A stretch of 64,000 nucleotides of DNA from Niveispirillum sp943371025 (GCA_943371025.1 CALRTC020000014.1:1-64000), one strand, 5' to 3'; shown: positions 51,334 through 61,765, numbered from the stretch's first letter. Notes: a model not told the origin generated them from the sequence alone. Program-made: numbers and translations.

Positions 51334-53508
51334 ATGTCTGTTGTCCGGCCCTCCTCCGTAGCGGCACCGCGCGTGCTGCTTCTGTCCTTGCTGCTGGGCA
51401 GCGTCTCGGCCCCGGCCCTGGCCGATACCGCGTCGGGCGATGCGCAGCAGGTGGCGGAGGCCATCGACCGGGATCAGATCGTGGTGGTGGGAGAGCGCGC
51501 AAGGCGGGCCAGTGGCGGCACCAAGACCGACACCCCGCTGGCCATCACCCCGCAATCCATCGCTGTCATCACTGACGAACAGATGCGGGAACGGGGTGCC
51601 CTGTCGATCCAGGATGTACTGCTGTACAGCGCCGGGGTGCGGTCGGATGCCTATGGCAATGACAGCCGTACCGATAGCTATCTGGTCCGCGGCAGCCGCC
51701 CGCTCCAGTACCTGGACGGGATGCGTACCTCCTATGACAGCTATAATGTCGCCCGTGCAGACACCTACATGCTGCAACGGGTGGAGGTCGTGAAGGGACC
51801 AGCCTCAGTCCTTTACGGCCAGGGCAGCGTCGGCGGTGTGGTCAACCTGACCAGCAAGCGCCCGGATTTCACCGCTTCGAATGAAGTTATCCTGTCCTAT
51901 GGCAGCTATAACCGTAAACAGGCACAGTTCGACCTGACCGGCCCGCTGGACGAGAAAGAGACCCTCGCGTTCCGTGTAACCGGGCTAGCGCGCAAGGGCG
52001 ATACCCAGGTTGACCACGTTGATGACGACCGTTGGTTCATTGCCCCGCAACTGACCTGGCGTCCGACCGAGAAAACCGAGGCCACGATCCAGCTTTACCA
52101 CCAGAAGGATGATACCGGCCTGACCACCCAGTTCTTTCCCTGGTCCGGGACGCTGTATGACAATCCCAATGGCCAGATCGGCTTTTCCACCTTCATCGGG
52201 GAACCCGACTATGACCAGTTGAAGACCGAGCAGACCAATGTCTCCGCCTTCCTGGCGCAGCAGGTCACCGACTGGCTGCAGGCACGGCAGAATTTCCGCG
52301 CTGCCTGGAGCGAGGTCACCTATCAGACCATCTATTCCAACTCTTTCAGCAATCCGCTGAACCCGTTCCTGTCGGCGGGCCAGGCCGGCTATACCGGCGC
52401 ACAGCGCAATGTCGGGCGCTATCTGACAGGGTCCTATCCCGATGTCCGCATCCTGTCGTCCGACACCCAGCTTCAGGGGAATTTCGCCACGGGCAGCATC
52501 AGCCATACCCTGCTGGCCGGTATGGATTGGCAGGAATACCGGCAGGAGCTGGACCAGATCACCACGCGCCTGACCACGCCCATCGACCTTTTCAACCCCG
52601 TCTATACGAGTGGCTTCACTGCCCCTGCACGCGCCAAGGGCAATACCTCCGAACAGAAACAGATCGGCTTCTACCTTCAAGATCAGACCAAATGGCAGGG
52701 CTGGAACCTTCTGCTGGGTCTGCGTCATGACAATGCTCGGTCTTCGACCCTGACCCCGGCGGGGGTGGAGACCAAGAAGAAGGACAGCGCCACCTCCTAC
52801 CGAGCTGGCCTGCTATACGAAGTCGAAGGCGGCTTCGCCCCCTATGTCAGCTATTCAGAAAGCTTCCTGCCCGTGGCCGGAACCAATCTGGCCGGGGAGC
52901 CGTTTGATCCGCAGATCGGCAAACAATGGGAGGCCGGGGTCAAATGGCAGCCGATGCAGGATATCCTGCTCACCAGCGCCATCTTCGACCTTCGCGACAC
53001 CAACCGCGTCACCACCAGCCCCACCAACCCGCTGGACCGTGTACAGACAGGTGAAATCAAGGCTCAGGGCTTTGAATTCGAGGCGCAGGCAGCCTTCCTG
53101 GAGCTGTACACGATCAGCGCCAGCTATACCTACACCGACGCCAAAACATCCAAGAGCAATGTGGCGACGGAGATCGGCAAGCCGGCCAGTTCCACCCCGC
53201 GCCATATGGCGTCAGCCTTCGTAACCCGTACCTTCCCGCTGGAGAACGGTGCTGAGGTGAAGCTGGGCGGCGGTGTGCGCTATGTCGGCAGCCAGACCGA
53301 TCAAAACAGTGCAAGAACCATCATCATCAATACGCCAGCCAACACCTTGGCCGACCTGATGCTGTCCTATAATCAGGATGCTTGGCGGCTCAGCCTCAAT
53401 GTCAACAATCTGACAGACGAGAAATACATTTCCACCTGCCTTGCTCGTGGCGATTGTTTCCTGGGTGCCCGCCGATCGGTGGTGGGCAGCGTCGGTTATC
53501 GCTTCTGA
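51334..53508 (+). CDS. TonB-dependent siderophore receptor
   Basis: This protein of about 724 residues has a signal peptide (LLLSLLLGSVSAPALA). The plug carries siderophore-receptor hallmarks: TPLAITPQSIAVITDEQM, LVRGSRPLQYLDGM, VEVVKGPASVLYGQGSVGG. The barrel ends in GYRF, the usual C-terminal Phe. It should import a ferric hydroxamate-like chelate. It leads a plus-strand operon with DUF3649, PepSY, DUF3325 and a second receptor. The start could also be ATG at 51298. Confidence 0.92.
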   Translation: MSVVRPSSVAAPRVLLLSLLLGSVSAPALADTASGDAQQVAEAIDRDQIVVVGERARRASGGTKTDTPLAITPQSIAVITDEQMRERGALSIQDVLLYSAGVRSDAYGNDSRTDSYLVRGSRPLQYLDGMRTSYDSYNVARADTYMLQRVEVVKGPASVLYGQGSVGGVVNLTSKRPDFTASNEVILSYGSYNRKQAQFDLTGPLDEKETLAFRVTGLARKGDTQVDHVDDDRWFIAPQLTWRPTEKTEATIQLYHQKDDTGLTTQFFPWSGTLYDNPNGQIGFSTFIGEPDYDQLKTEQTNVSAFLAQQVTDWLQARQNFRAAWSEVTYQTIYSNSFSNPLNPFLSAGQAGYTGAQRNVGRYLTGSYPDVRILSSDTQLQGNFATGSISHTLLAGMDWQEYRQELDQITTRLTTPIDLFNPVYTSGFTAPARAKGNTSEQKQIGFYLQDQTKWQGWNLLLGLRHDNARSSTLTPAGVETKKKDSATSYRAGLLYEVEGGFAPYVSYSESFLPVAGTNLAGEPFDPQIGKQWEAGVKWQPMQDILLTSAIFDLRDTNRVTTSPTNPLDRVQTGEIKAQGFEFEAQAAFLELYTISASYTYTDAKTSKSNVATEIGKPASSTPRHMASAFVTRTFPLENGAEVKLGGGVRYVGSQTDQNSARTIIINTPANTLADLMLSYNQDAWRLSLNVNNLTDEKYISTCLARGDCFLGARRSVVGSVGYRF

Positions 53509-53534
53509 CCGCCGGACAGCAGACAGGTAACCCG

Positions 53535-53858
53535 ATGACCCAAAGCAGCAAGGCCAACCGCACCAATAGCACCAGAGCACGTCCCGTCTGGGACGTGCCG
53601 TTGCGAATCCTGACGGCGTCGGTGGGCGGCTATGCCCTGACGGCGGCGGCCACGGCGCTGCTGGCCCGGATGCTGCCCGGTTCGCCGCTGGAGACCGCCA
53701 TGGCGGCCACGACCCTGTCCTTCGCCCTGTTCACGGGTGTCGTGGTCTGGACCTTCGGTGCCGGCCGGGCGCTGGTGGTGGCGGGCTGGATCTGGGGACT
53801 GGCGCTGCTGACAGGCGGGCTGGCCTGGCTTTCCATGCAAGCGGGATGGCCGGCATGA
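53535..53858 (+). CDS. DUF3649-type membrane protein
   Basis: This 107-residue protein has three hydrophobic helices (VGGYALTAAATALLA, TTLSFALFTGVVVWTF, and a last GLALLTGGLAWL). It fits the DUF3649 family, known to lie between a siderophore receptor and a PepSY reductase. Its stop overlaps the PepSY start (ATGA). The exact role is unknown; it is probably an inner-membrane partner in iron release. Confidence 0.8.
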   Translation: MTQSSKANRTNSTRARPVWDVPLRILTASVGGYALTAAATALLARMLPGSPLETAMAATTLSFALFTGVVVWTFGAGRALVVAGWIWGLALLTGGLAWLSMQAGWPA

Positions 53859-55459
53859 AGGGTTTCCGCCAGACGCAATCGGCCCTGCATACCTGGACCG
53901 GCCTGCTGGTCGGCTGGGTGCTGTTCTTGATCTTCATCGCCGGCACCGCCAGTTTCTGGCGCGAGGAAATCAGCCGCTGGATGCGGCCTGAATTGTCCGT
54001 GACATCGGAAATGCGCACGCCTGAGGATGAACGACGGATGGTAGAGGGTGCCTTGGCCGCATTGGCCGCCCGCGCGCCCAATGCCACCAGTTGGTCGATC
54101 ACCCTGCCGGGTTCGCGTGGCGTGGGCGTCCAGGGGGTGTGGACCGAACGCTTGCCCCCCGGTGAACCACGCCGTCCATTCCGCTGGCCCGACGCCACCA
54201 ACAGCCTGTGGGTGGATGGTGACGGTCAGCCCGTGGCCGTGCGGGAAACGCGCGGTGGCGATTTGTGGTACCGCCTGCATTTCGACCTGCATTACATGCC
54301 GGTGATCTGGGCGCGCTGGTTCGTGGGCTTCTGTTCGATGTTCATGCTGATCGCCATCGTCACCGGCATCATCACGCACAAGAAGATATTCCGGGAATTT
54401 TTCACCTTCAGGCCCGGCAAGGGGCAGCGCAGCTGGCTGGACGGGCATAATGCCACCGCCGTGCTGGCCCTGCCCTTCCATCTGATGATCACCTATACCG
54501 GGCTGGTCACGCTGATGGCGCTGTATATGCCCTGGGGCATGCTGGCCAATTTCGATGACCGCAACGCCGCGTTCGCCGCCACCCAGCCCAACGTGCCGCC
54601 CGCCACATACGCCGCCACGTCGGCACCAATGGCACCGATGGGCGTGATGCTGGAAAAGGCGCGTCAGGTGTGGGGTGGCGTCGGCCCCGGCAGCATCCGC
54701 ATCGCCAATCCCGGCGATGCGTCCGCCCGCGTGACCATGGGCCGCGACCTGCACCATTCCATCCTGGATGATGGCGAACCGCTGGTGTTCGACGGGGTGA
54801 GCGGCGCGCTGCTGGGCCAGGCACCGGCCAGCGGTGCCGGCACGGCCACGCGTGATGCCATGGTCGGCATCCATGCCGGCCGCTTCTCCCCCATCACGGT
54901 CCGCTGGCTCTACTTCCTGTCCGGACTGTCGGGCACGGTGATGGTCGGCACCGGGCTGGTGATGTGGACTGCCAAGCGACGGGAAAAGCTGCCCGATCCG
55001 GCTCGTCCGCATATCGGCTTCCGGCTGGTGGAACGGCTGAATGTCGGCACGGTGGCGGGATTGCCGTTGGGCATGGTCACCATGCTGTGGGCCAACCGGC
55101 TGCTGCCCGTGGACATGGAGGGGCGCTGGCATGGGGAGGTGAACGCCATGTTCATCGCCTGGGGCCTCGCCCTGGCCTATGCCTTTCTCCGCCCCCCAAA
55201 GCGCGGCTGGGTGGAACAGTTCGGCCTGACCGGGGCAGCGCTTGTGGCCCTGCCGATCTTTGACCAGCTATCCGGCCAGGGAATGTGGCAGCACCTAGCC
55301 CATGGTGACGCCACCCGCTTCTGGACCGACATCACCTTCATGGCTCTGGGTCTGTCGCTGGCGGCCATCGCCGTGAAGGTCCATCGTCACAAACCGCGCG
55401 TGGCCCCCGCCAAGGGCCGTGCCCCAAGGGAGGCGGCATTGGCCGTGGCCGGGGAATGA
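53855..55459 (+). CDS. PepSY-domain iron reductase-like protein
   Basis: This 534-residue protein has an N-terminal helix (TWTGLLVGWVLFLIFIAGTA), a periplasmic PepSY part, and helices with conserved His (FDLHYMPVIWARWFVGFC, LDGHNATAVLALPFH). The C-terminal third adds several more helices. It probably reduces the siderophore-bound iron delivered by the neighbouring receptor. It sits between DUF3649 and DUF3325 genes with overlapping ends on both sides. Confidence 0.9.
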   Translation: MKGFRQTQSALHTWTGLLVGWVLFLIFIAGTASFWREEISRWMRPELSVTSEMRTPEDERRMVEGALAALAARAPNATSWSITLPGSRGVGVQGVWTERLPPGEPRRPFRWPDATNSLWVDGDGQPVAVRETRGGDLWYRLHFDLHYMPVIWARWFVGFCSMFMLIAIVTGIITHKKIFREFFTFRPGKGQRSWLDGHNATAVLALPFHLMITYTGLVTLMALYMPWGMLANFDDRNAAFAATQPNVPPATYAATSAPMAPMGVMLEKARQVWGGVGPGSIRIANPGDASARVTMGRDLHHSILDDGEPLVFDGVSGALLGQAPASGAGTATRDAMVGIHAGRFSPITVRWLYFLSGLSGTVMVGTGLVMWTAKRREKLPDPARPHIGFRLVERLNVGTVAGLPLGMVTMLWANRLLPVDMEGRWHGEVNAMFIAWGLALAYAFLRPPKRGWVEQFGLTGAALVALPIFDQLSGQGMWQHLAHGDATRFWTDITFMALGLSLAAIAVKVHRHKPRVAPAKGRAPREAALAVAGE

Positions 55460-55731
55460 GCCTGATATCCTGGTTGCTGGCCCTGGCCGGCTTTGCCTGT
55501 CTAGCGCTGGCCATGGAAGACCATCACCATTGGCTGGTGGGCCGCCGCCCCTCCAGACGGGGAGCCTTCACCCTGCGCCTGCTGGGCTGGTCGCTGCTGG
55601 CGCTGTCCTGGGGGTCCGCCGCCGCGTCCTGGGGGCCAGCACTGGGCAGCATCGCCTGGTGCGGATTGTTGAGCGTCGCCGCAGGCCCTCTGGTGCTGAC
55701 CCGCACCTACGTAACTCCAAGGCGGCGCTGA
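55456..55731 (+). CDS. DUF3325-type membrane protein
   Basis: This 91-residue protein has three hydrophobic helices (SWLLALAGFACLALAM, a central LLGWSLLALSWGSAA, and WCGLLSVAAGPLVL) and a basic end. It fits the DUF3325 family that follows PepSY genes in iron operons. It overlaps the PepSY stop at ATGA. Function is unknown beyond that association. Confidence 0.8.
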   Translation: MSLISWLLALAGFACLALAMEDHHHWLVGRRPSRRGAFTLRLLGWSLLALSWGSAAASWGPALGSIAWCGLLSVAAGPLVLTRTYVTPRRR

Positions 55732-55776
55732 GCCGTGCCTGACCGCCGTTTCTTTACGAAATTCGAAGGAAACCCA

Positions 55777-57996
55777 ATGTCCCGTCCTCATTCAGGCCGC
55801 CCGTGCGTGCGGGCCGGTACCGCCCTCACCTTGTCGCTGGCATTGCTGGCAGGTCCGACGCTGGCCCAGACGGCGACGGAGGGGAACGAGCAGTTGCTGG
55901 ACGAGATCCTGGTGCTGCATCGGACCGAGGGCTATCACGCGCGCGCCGCCAACACGGCCACCAAGCTGCCGCTCTCTCTGCGCGAAACGCCGCAATCGGT
56001 CACGGTGATGACCCGGGAGCGCATCGAGGATTACAACCTGATCACCGTCGCCGACGTGCTGGAACAGACACCGGGCATCACGGTGCAATCCTATGACAGC
56101 AATCGCACCCGCTTCCTGGCGCGTGGTTTCCCCATCACCAATTTCCAGTTCGACGGCGTGCCAACCGTGTTCCAGACCGGGGCTGCCGCCAACTCGGTGA
56201 TGAGCGACACTTCAATCTATGAGCGGGTGGAGATCGTGCGTGGTGCCACGGGTCTGGTGACCGGTACCGGCGACCCATCCGCCACCATCAACATGGTGCG
56301 CAAGCGGCCGCAGGAGACCGTCAAGGCCAGCACCAGCCTGACCTATGGCAGCTGGAACTATAAGCGGGCCGAGGCCGATATCGGCGGGCCGCTGCTGGCG
56401 AATGGCCGCATCCGCGCCCGCCTGGTTGGTGCCTATACCGACCGGGAAAGCCATGTCCGCTTCCAGCGCGACAAGTCGCCCAGCCTGTATGGCGTGATCG
56501 AGGGGGACATCACGGAGACCACCCGCCTGCGCGTGGGCGTGGATTATCTACGCACCGACAGCCAGGGCGGCTCCTGGGGCGCCTCACCGCTATTCTACAG
56601 CGATGGTACCCGCATCCGCACCGACCGTTCCTATAGTGCCGCATCCAAGTGGAGCCGGTGGCAGCGCGACAATATCAACCTGTCCAGCTCGCTGGAACAG
56701 TCGATCGGGGACTGGGTGGCGCGCCTTGCCTATAACAAGCGCTGGACCGACACGGAAAGCCTGCTCTATGTCGGCTCCAACTCCGGTGCCACCAGCTTCA
56801 TCAACAAGGCCACCGGCCTGGGTCTGGGCCGGTCGGACACCTATGGCGTGGGCGAGACGCGGGAGGATTCGCTGGATGCCTATGCGTCCGGGCCCGTTGA
56901 GCTGTTCGGGCGCAGCCATGAACTGGTGTTCGGTGCAAACTATTATGACCGTGATTTCGCGTCGATGCATGCCAGCATCATCAGCCGGCCCTATGGCACG
57001 ACCTTCCCCAGCATTTACACCTGGACGGGCGATATCGGCATGCCCACGGTGCAGAATCTGGGCATTCCCCGCACCCTGGAACATTCCACGGAAAGCGGCG
57101 TCTATGGCGCCATCCGGCTGAACCCGATGGACGGGGTCAAGGTCATCGCCGGTGTGCGCTATTCGGATTTCGAGACGGAAACGGAGAATTTCTCCACCGC
57201 CGGCGTGCGGACATCGATCAGTGCCGTCAATGCCGACACCAAGCTCAGCCCCTATCTGGGTGCCGTGGTCGATTTGACCGAAGAAATCTCTGCCTTCGTG
57301 TCCTATTCCCAGGTGTTCCGGCCGCAGAGCCAGCGTGACCGGGACAATCAGCAACTGGCGCCCCTGACCGGCGCCAATTACGAGGCTGGATTCAAGGGCG
57401 AGTTCTTTGACAAGCGGCTCTATGGCTCGCTGAACGGCTTTCATATGCAGCAGGACAATGTGGCGGAACTGGACCCGACCGCCACCCCAGGCATGCTGCC
57501 CGACGGGGCCGACGCCTATCGCGCTGTCAAGGGTGTCGAAACATGGGGAGCGGAGGCCGAGGTCTCGGGGTCGATCACACCAGAATGGCGCCTGACCGGC
57601 GGCTATACCTATGCAAGCAGTGAGGACCAGACGGGCGCGCGGACCTTCACCGTCAGCCCAGCCCATATGCTGCGCCTGTTCAGCAACTACAGACTGGGCG
57701 ATTACAGCTTTGGCGGCGGCGTTACCTGGCAGAGCGAGATTTACCAGAATCAGGCCATCCCCACGGGCCGCTTCAACGCCAATGGCACACCGATCACGGC
57801 CCAGGGCCGGGTCACCCAAGGGGCCTATTTCCTGGCTGACCTGATGGCGCGCTATCAGGTCAGCGAGCAGGTCAGCGTTGGCGTCAACGCCACCAATATC
57901 TTTGACAGGAAGTATTATCGCAATGTCGGCTATTTCAATGCCGGCCTCTGGGGACAACCGCGCCGTTTATTGGTCAATTTAAGGGTATCGATGTAG
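55777..57996 (+). CDS. TonB-dependent siderophore receptor
   Basis: This 739-residue protein has a signal peptide (LTLSLALLAGPTLA) and siderophore-receptor plug motifs: LPLSLRETPQSVTVMTRERI, FLARGFPITNFQFDG, VEIVRGATGLVTGTGDPSA. The barrel ends LVNLRVSM. It resembles ferric pyoverdine/coprogen-type receptors. It is the last gene of the operon, 45 bp after DUF3325, with an AAGGAA site. The ligand cannot be fixed from sequence. Confidence 0.92.
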   Translation: MSRPHSGRPCVRAGTALTLSLALLAGPTLAQTATEGNEQLLDEILVLHRTEGYHARAANTATKLPLSLRETPQSVTVMTRERIEDYNLITVADVLEQTPGITVQSYDSNRTRFLARGFPITNFQFDGVPTVFQTGAAANSVMSDTSIYERVEIVRGATGLVTGTGDPSATINMVRKRPQETVKASTSLTYGSWNYKRAEADIGGPLLANGRIRARLVGAYTDRESHVRFQRDKSPSLYGVIEGDITETTRLRVGVDYLRTDSQGGSWGASPLFYSDGTRIRTDRSYSAASKWSRWQRDNINLSSSLEQSIGDWVARLAYNKRWTDTESLLYVGSNSGATSFINKATGLGLGRSDTYGVGETREDSLDAYASGPVELFGRSHELVFGANYYDRDFASMHASIISRPYGTTFPSIYTWTGDIGMPTVQNLGIPRTLEHSTESGVYGAIRLNPMDGVKVIAGVRYSDFETETENFSTAGVRTSISAVNADTKLSPYLGAVVDLTEEISAFVSYSQVFRPQSQRDRDNQQLAPLTGANYEAGFKGEFFDKRLYGSLNGFHMQQDNVAELDPTATPGMLPDGADAYRAVKGVETWGAEAEVSGSITPEWRLTGGYTYASSEDQTGARTFTVSPAHMLRLFSNYRLGDYSFGGGVTWQSEIYQNQAIPTGRFNANGTPITAQGRVTQGAYFLADLMARYQVSEQVSVGVNATNIFDRKYYRNVGYFNAGLWGQPRRLLVNLRVSM

Positions 57997-58038
57997 GGAT
58001 GATAGGGCGAGGTTCAGCTGTAATTTCAGACCTCCGTA

Positions 58039-58497
58039 TCAATCTTCCTTACAGGACTTGATCACTGAACATTTCTGTACAGTATCAGGAACATGCTCCC
58101 ACTGACAGAATTTTGGATACTGTGACCGAAGCCACTCCACCCCTTCCGACAGTTCCGCTGTAATCAGGCCCGGTACGCCAAATACCTTCTCCACACTCAG
58201 GGCCGCCATCCGGCCATAAGCGGATGGCGGCACGACGTTCACCATGGCATCGACCTGTGACCGGATGGCGTCTCCTGCCCCATCGGTCAGCCATTGCTTT
58301 GTCGCCTTGGCGACGCCATCCGCTTGATCCAGCGACGCTTCATCCATGAAAACCCGCAACACAATGAAGCGCGGGCCGCGCGCGAACCATAGGTTCCACG
58401 CGGCCAGATGGGCCAGGTGATCGTCAAGGGATGCGTGCCCCTGGTAAACCGCGATGACCAGGGGCCAGAGGGTAAGCGATGTCTGGATCGGCTTCAT
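58039..58497 (-). CDS. Hypothetical protein after TonB receptor
   Basis: This 152-residue protein of no recognised family is mixed helical with conserved-looking aromatic residues (AWNLWFARGPRFIVLRVFMD). Two Cys at the end (QKCSVIKSC) could pair. There is no signal peptide or membrane helix, so it is cytoplasmic. Its ATG overlaps the receptor stop (TGATG), so it is co-translated with the receptor and may be specific to its ligand. Confidence 0.65.
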   Translation of the reverse strand: MKPIQTSLTLWPLVIAVYQGHASLDDHLAHLAAWNLWFARGPRFIVLRVFMDEASLDQADGVAKATKQWLTDGAGDAIRSQVDAMVNVVPPSAYGRMAALSVEKVFGVPGLITAELSEGVEWLRSQYPKFCQWEHVPDTVQKCSVIKSCKED

Positions 58498-60563
58498 CAG
58501 AACGTCACCTTGACACCCGCCAGGAAGGTGCGCGGCTGAACCAGCACCGCACTGTCATAGTCGGCCTCCACGCCACTGCCGCCGGTCGGGACGACACCGG
58601 GATAACGGGCAAGGGCCGCCTCACTGTCGAACAGGTTCTTCAGCGACCCGAAGAAGCGGAACCGGCCCAGATCATAGGAAGCCTGAATGTCGGCGATAAC
58701 GCGCCCGTCGGTGCGACCACGTGGGCGATTATTGACATCGGTGAAATAGGCACCGGTATAAGTCAGGGCACCGGAGGCGGTGAAATCGCCATGGCGCCAT
58801 TCCAGACTGCCGCCCGCCGTGACGTCAGGCGCCGTCAGCAAGTCGTTCCCCTCCAGGCCGGAGCCCGGATAGTGGGTGATCCGGGTTCGCAGCAGGCCAA
58901 GCTGGGCGCGCGCCGTAACGCCATCCAGAACAGTGCCCTCGATGCCCAACTCCGCACCCGTGGTTTCAACCCGCGGGGCATTGCGGACTACAAAGGCTTC
59001 GTCATGGGTGTTGGCAGGTGTCAGGTCGAATGGCAACTGCATGTTCCGATACCGGGAATGGAATAGGTTCTGTGTTGTCCTGATGGTCCCGTCGGCCCAT
59101 TTCTGGCGGCCGAAAAGCTCCGCCGTCCATACATATTCGGGCCCGTATTCATAGTTCACGATGGGGATGGCAAACGCGATGCCGCCACCACCGGCATTGT
59201 ATCCGCGTGAGATCTGGGCACCCCAGCTCAGACGGTCGCTGGGGTGCCAGGTCACGCCCAGCTTGGGCAGAAACACATCATAGGTCGCATCGGACTGGAT
59301 GCGAGCAATGGCCCCGGCGGCATCCCCACCATTGCGCTCGCGTTCTTCCCGCTCGTACCGCAGCCCTGCCGTCAGGTCGAGCGTCTCGCTGACCGGCAGC
59401 AATCCTTCGACATAGGCGGCGGCAGTGTCGGTGTTGTCGCGGAAATTTTGGGCCGCAATGAACTCGATGAATTCCTTCTGCCGCGCCCGGTACAGGTAAA
59501 GGCCCCCGACCAACGATGCACCATCCGCTGCCTCGTACCGCAGGCGCGGCTCGGCAATAAATTCGTCTGTGTCGATGCGGGCATTGGAGCTGTTGGGCAC
59601 AGCCCGGCGGCGGAACCGGAAATCCGTATAGGAGGTGAACAACTCGATCCTGTAACCGTCCGACAGGGGAATTCCCGCCTCCACACTCAGGCTGTCCGTG
59701 CGTGGTTCATGCACCGGCTGCTGGGGGAAATTGGAGCGGCGGTCGGCAAACGGTCGGACAATGATCTCGCCATTGGGCCCGCGATGGTCGACATGCGCCC
59801 CCGTCACCAGCACACGCAGATCTGGATCAGCAGGCGAAGTGAAAAGCAGCTTGCCCCGCAGCGTCGTTGACTTGACCCGGCCGGGATCGCTCACCCCTTC
59901 ATAGCCATCATAGCTGGTGACAGAATCGCGTTGATACCGATCCGCGGAAAGGCGCAGGGCGACGCTGTCGGCCAGGATCGGCAGATTGACTATGGCAGAT
60001 GCCCGGCGTTGGTCATCGCTGCCAGCGGCGATCTGGGCCGCCCCTTCGCGCACAAAGGTCGGGTCGATCGTGTCCACCACCACCGTACCGGCAATGGCAT
60101 TGCGCCCGACCAGGGTGCTTTGCGGGCCACGCAACACCTCGATACGGTCGATATCCCACAGCCCGACATCGCCGAACACCACCTCGTTGTAACTGGCGGG
60201 CCGACCATCAATCCGCCAGTTCAGACGCGCCCGGCTTCCCGCGAAGAAGGCGTTGGCATTTTCCGCCGGCCCGGTGCCATCCACCCCGCGCACGGTGGGT
60301 GCCTTGCCGGTCCCCGTCACCAACGTGAGATTGGGGACCGTTTCCAGCACATCGCGAACGGTATCAAGGCCCGACCGATCCTCCAGATCCTTGCGGGTCA
60401 GGATAACCGCACTATTCCCCGTCAGCATCTGCGGGCGGCGGATCATTTCCGCTGTGACGATGATTTCCGGTATGCCAACCACCCCCTCATCCTCCTGGGC
60501 ACCAACAGGCAGGGCACATGCCAACACGGAAATGGCACCGACACTGGCGATCCAACGGCTCAT
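58497..60563 (-). CDS. TonB-dependent outer-membrane receptor
   Basis: This protein of about 688 residues has a signal peptide (GAISVLACALPVGAQ), a TonB box (EIIVTAEM), and a plug with TVRGVDGTGPAENANAFFAG and IEVLRGPQSTLVGRNAIAG. The barrel ends AGVKVTF. It imports a small iron chelate or similar ligand. A perfect Fur-type palindrome lies 33 bp upstream, and an AraC-type regulator gene diverges from it, so it is probably controlled by iron and by the ligand. The start may be 60572 instead. Confidence 0.9.
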   Translation of the reverse strand: MSRWIASVGAISVLACALPVGAQEDEGVVGIPEIIVTAEMIRRPQMLTGNSAVILTRKDLEDRSGLDTVRDVLETVPNLTLVTGTGKAPTVRGVDGTGPAENANAFFAGSRARLNWRIDGRPASYNEVVFGDVGLWDIDRIEVLRGPQSTLVGRNAIAGTVVVDTIDPTFVREGAAQIAAGSDDQRRASAIVNLPILADSVALRLSADRYQRDSVTSYDGYEGVSDPGRVKSTTLRGKLLFTSPADPDLRVLVTGAHVDHRGPNGEIIVRPFADRRSNFPQQPVHEPRTDSLSVEAGIPLSDGYRIELFTSYTDFRFRRRAVPNSSNARIDTDEFIAEPRLRYEAADGASLVGGLYLYRARQKEFIEFIAAQNFRDNTDTAAAYVEGLLPVSETLDLTAGLRYEREERERNGGDAAGAIARIQSDATYDVFLPKLGVTWHPSDRLSWGAQISRGYNAGGGGIAFAIPIVNYEYGPEYVWTAELFGRQKWADGTIRTTQNLFHSRYRNMQLPFDLTPANTHDEAFVVRNAPRVETTGAELGIEGTVLDGVTARAQLGLLRTRITHYPGSGLEGNDLLTAPDVTAGGSLEWRHGDFTASGALTYTGAYFTDVNNRPRGRTDGRVIADIQASYDLGRFRFFGSLKNLFDSEAALARYPGVVPTGGSGVEADYDSAVLVQPRTFLAGVKVTF

Positions 60564-60595
60564 CTCTCTCATACCCCAAGCGCGAAAAGCGATAT

Positions 60596-60610
60596 TGCGA
60601 ATAATTCGCA
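60596..60610. promoter_or_regulatory. Fur-type iron box, 7-1-7 palindrome
   Basis: TGCGAAT-A-ATTCGCA is a perfect 7-1-7 palindrome in the divergent region between the receptor and AraC genes. It matches the alphaproteobacterial iron-box style and supports iron-dependent repression of one or both genes. Confidence 0.7.
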
Positions 60611-60676
60611 GTCCGTGTTTCCTTTATCGCATCTGGTGGTTTGCGCCACTCCACTCCTGGGGAAATTGCTCCAATC

Positions 60677-61612
60677 ATGTCGAAATCGACACAGGCAGAC
60701 CTGGAAATGGATGCGCAGGCTGAATTTGACGCGTTGCGTCAACGCGCCGCCGTCCTGGGGGTCATCCCGCAGCAGATTGCAATGGCGCGGGATGGGCGGG
60801 TACGCATGGCAGTGCTGGACTATACCCGCTTTTCCGGCGATCAACCGCCAGCTGGCTATATCAGTCTCGGCCTGTGCGTCCGCTCCGTCGCGGCGATCAG
60901 CCGCCATTCGCAGCACGGAACCCTGTCGGGTGTGTTGCGACCAGGATCGGTCATTGTTTCCCCACCAGACGACGGGGCGTTCGTTCGTTGGGACCGCTGC
61001 CGGATGGTCGCCATCGGCATTGATCCGGCAGGACTGGATGACCGGTTGGGCCTTGGGGATAGCAGCCGATTTGTTTCTTCAGCCGCAATGCGGATCCACC
61101 GTGATCCCTTGCTGACGGCCATCATGACTACCCTTTGGCATGAAAGCCAGCTGCATGGGCTTTCTGGTGACTTCTTCGACCATTGCATCGGGCGGATTTT
61201 CACCCGGCTCGGTGAGCTAGTGAACGTTCAACCTGCTCGGCGACGCGACCGCCCCCTGACCGATCGTCAGATCAAGATGGTGAAGGAGTTCGTGGAGACG
61301 CATCTTGTCGATGGGCCTGACGTGGCGGCAATGGCGACCCTGGTTGGGCGGGATCCTGCCAGTTTCAGTCGCGCTTTCAGGGACGCGACGGGTCTTCCGC
61401 CACACCGGTTCCTTACACAGGCCAGGATGGCTCGTGCTGAAACCCTGCTAAGCGGCGGCTTGTCCGTAACGGCAGCGGCATTGGCCGTCGGGTACAGCAA
61501 TCCCAGCAAATTCAGCGCAGCCTTCCGGCGCCATAGAGGCGTAAAGCCATCACAGTTCAGCATCCAGGACGCGGCGGATCAGTCGCCCGCCATTTGGCAG
61601 GGACCAAAGTAA
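60677..61612 (+). CDS. AraC-family transcriptional regulator
   Basis: This 311-residue protein has the AraC DNA-binding domain in the last 100 residues: GPDVAAMATLVGRDPASFSR, FRDATGLPPHRFL, ARMARAETLL, then LAVGYSNPSKFSAAFRRHRG. The N-terminal part (1-190) is an unrecognised sensor. It diverges from the TonB receptor gene and probably activates it when its ligand, perhaps the iron chelate, is bound. The ATG at 60677 has only a weak ribosome site. Confidence 0.9.
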   Translation: MSKSTQADLEMDAQAEFDALRQRAAVLGVIPQQIAMARDGRVRMAVLDYTRFSGDQPPAGYISLGLCVRSVAAISRHSQHGTLSGVLRPGSVIVSPPDDGAFVRWDRCRMVAIGIDPAGLDDRLGLGDSSRFVSSAAMRIHRDPLLTAIMTTLWHESQLHGLSGDFFDHCIGRIFTRLGELVNVQPARRRDRPLTDRQIKMVKEFVETHLVDGPDVAAMATLVGRDPASFSRAFRDATGLPPHRFLTQARMARAETLLSGGLSVTAAALAVGYSNPSKFSAAFRRHRGVKPSQFSIQDAADQSPAIWQGPK

Positions 61613-61765
61613 ATGCTGACCTTATGTTCAAGTTCACACATTGCATTCACCATACCTGCCTCGATTGCACAGGCGTGACGTTGCGGCGCCCATAGGCTTG
61701 TGTGGCTGTGAAAAGGTTTTTCAGCGCTGCTGTCCACCACCGGCAGCGTCATCTTCGCTTGATTT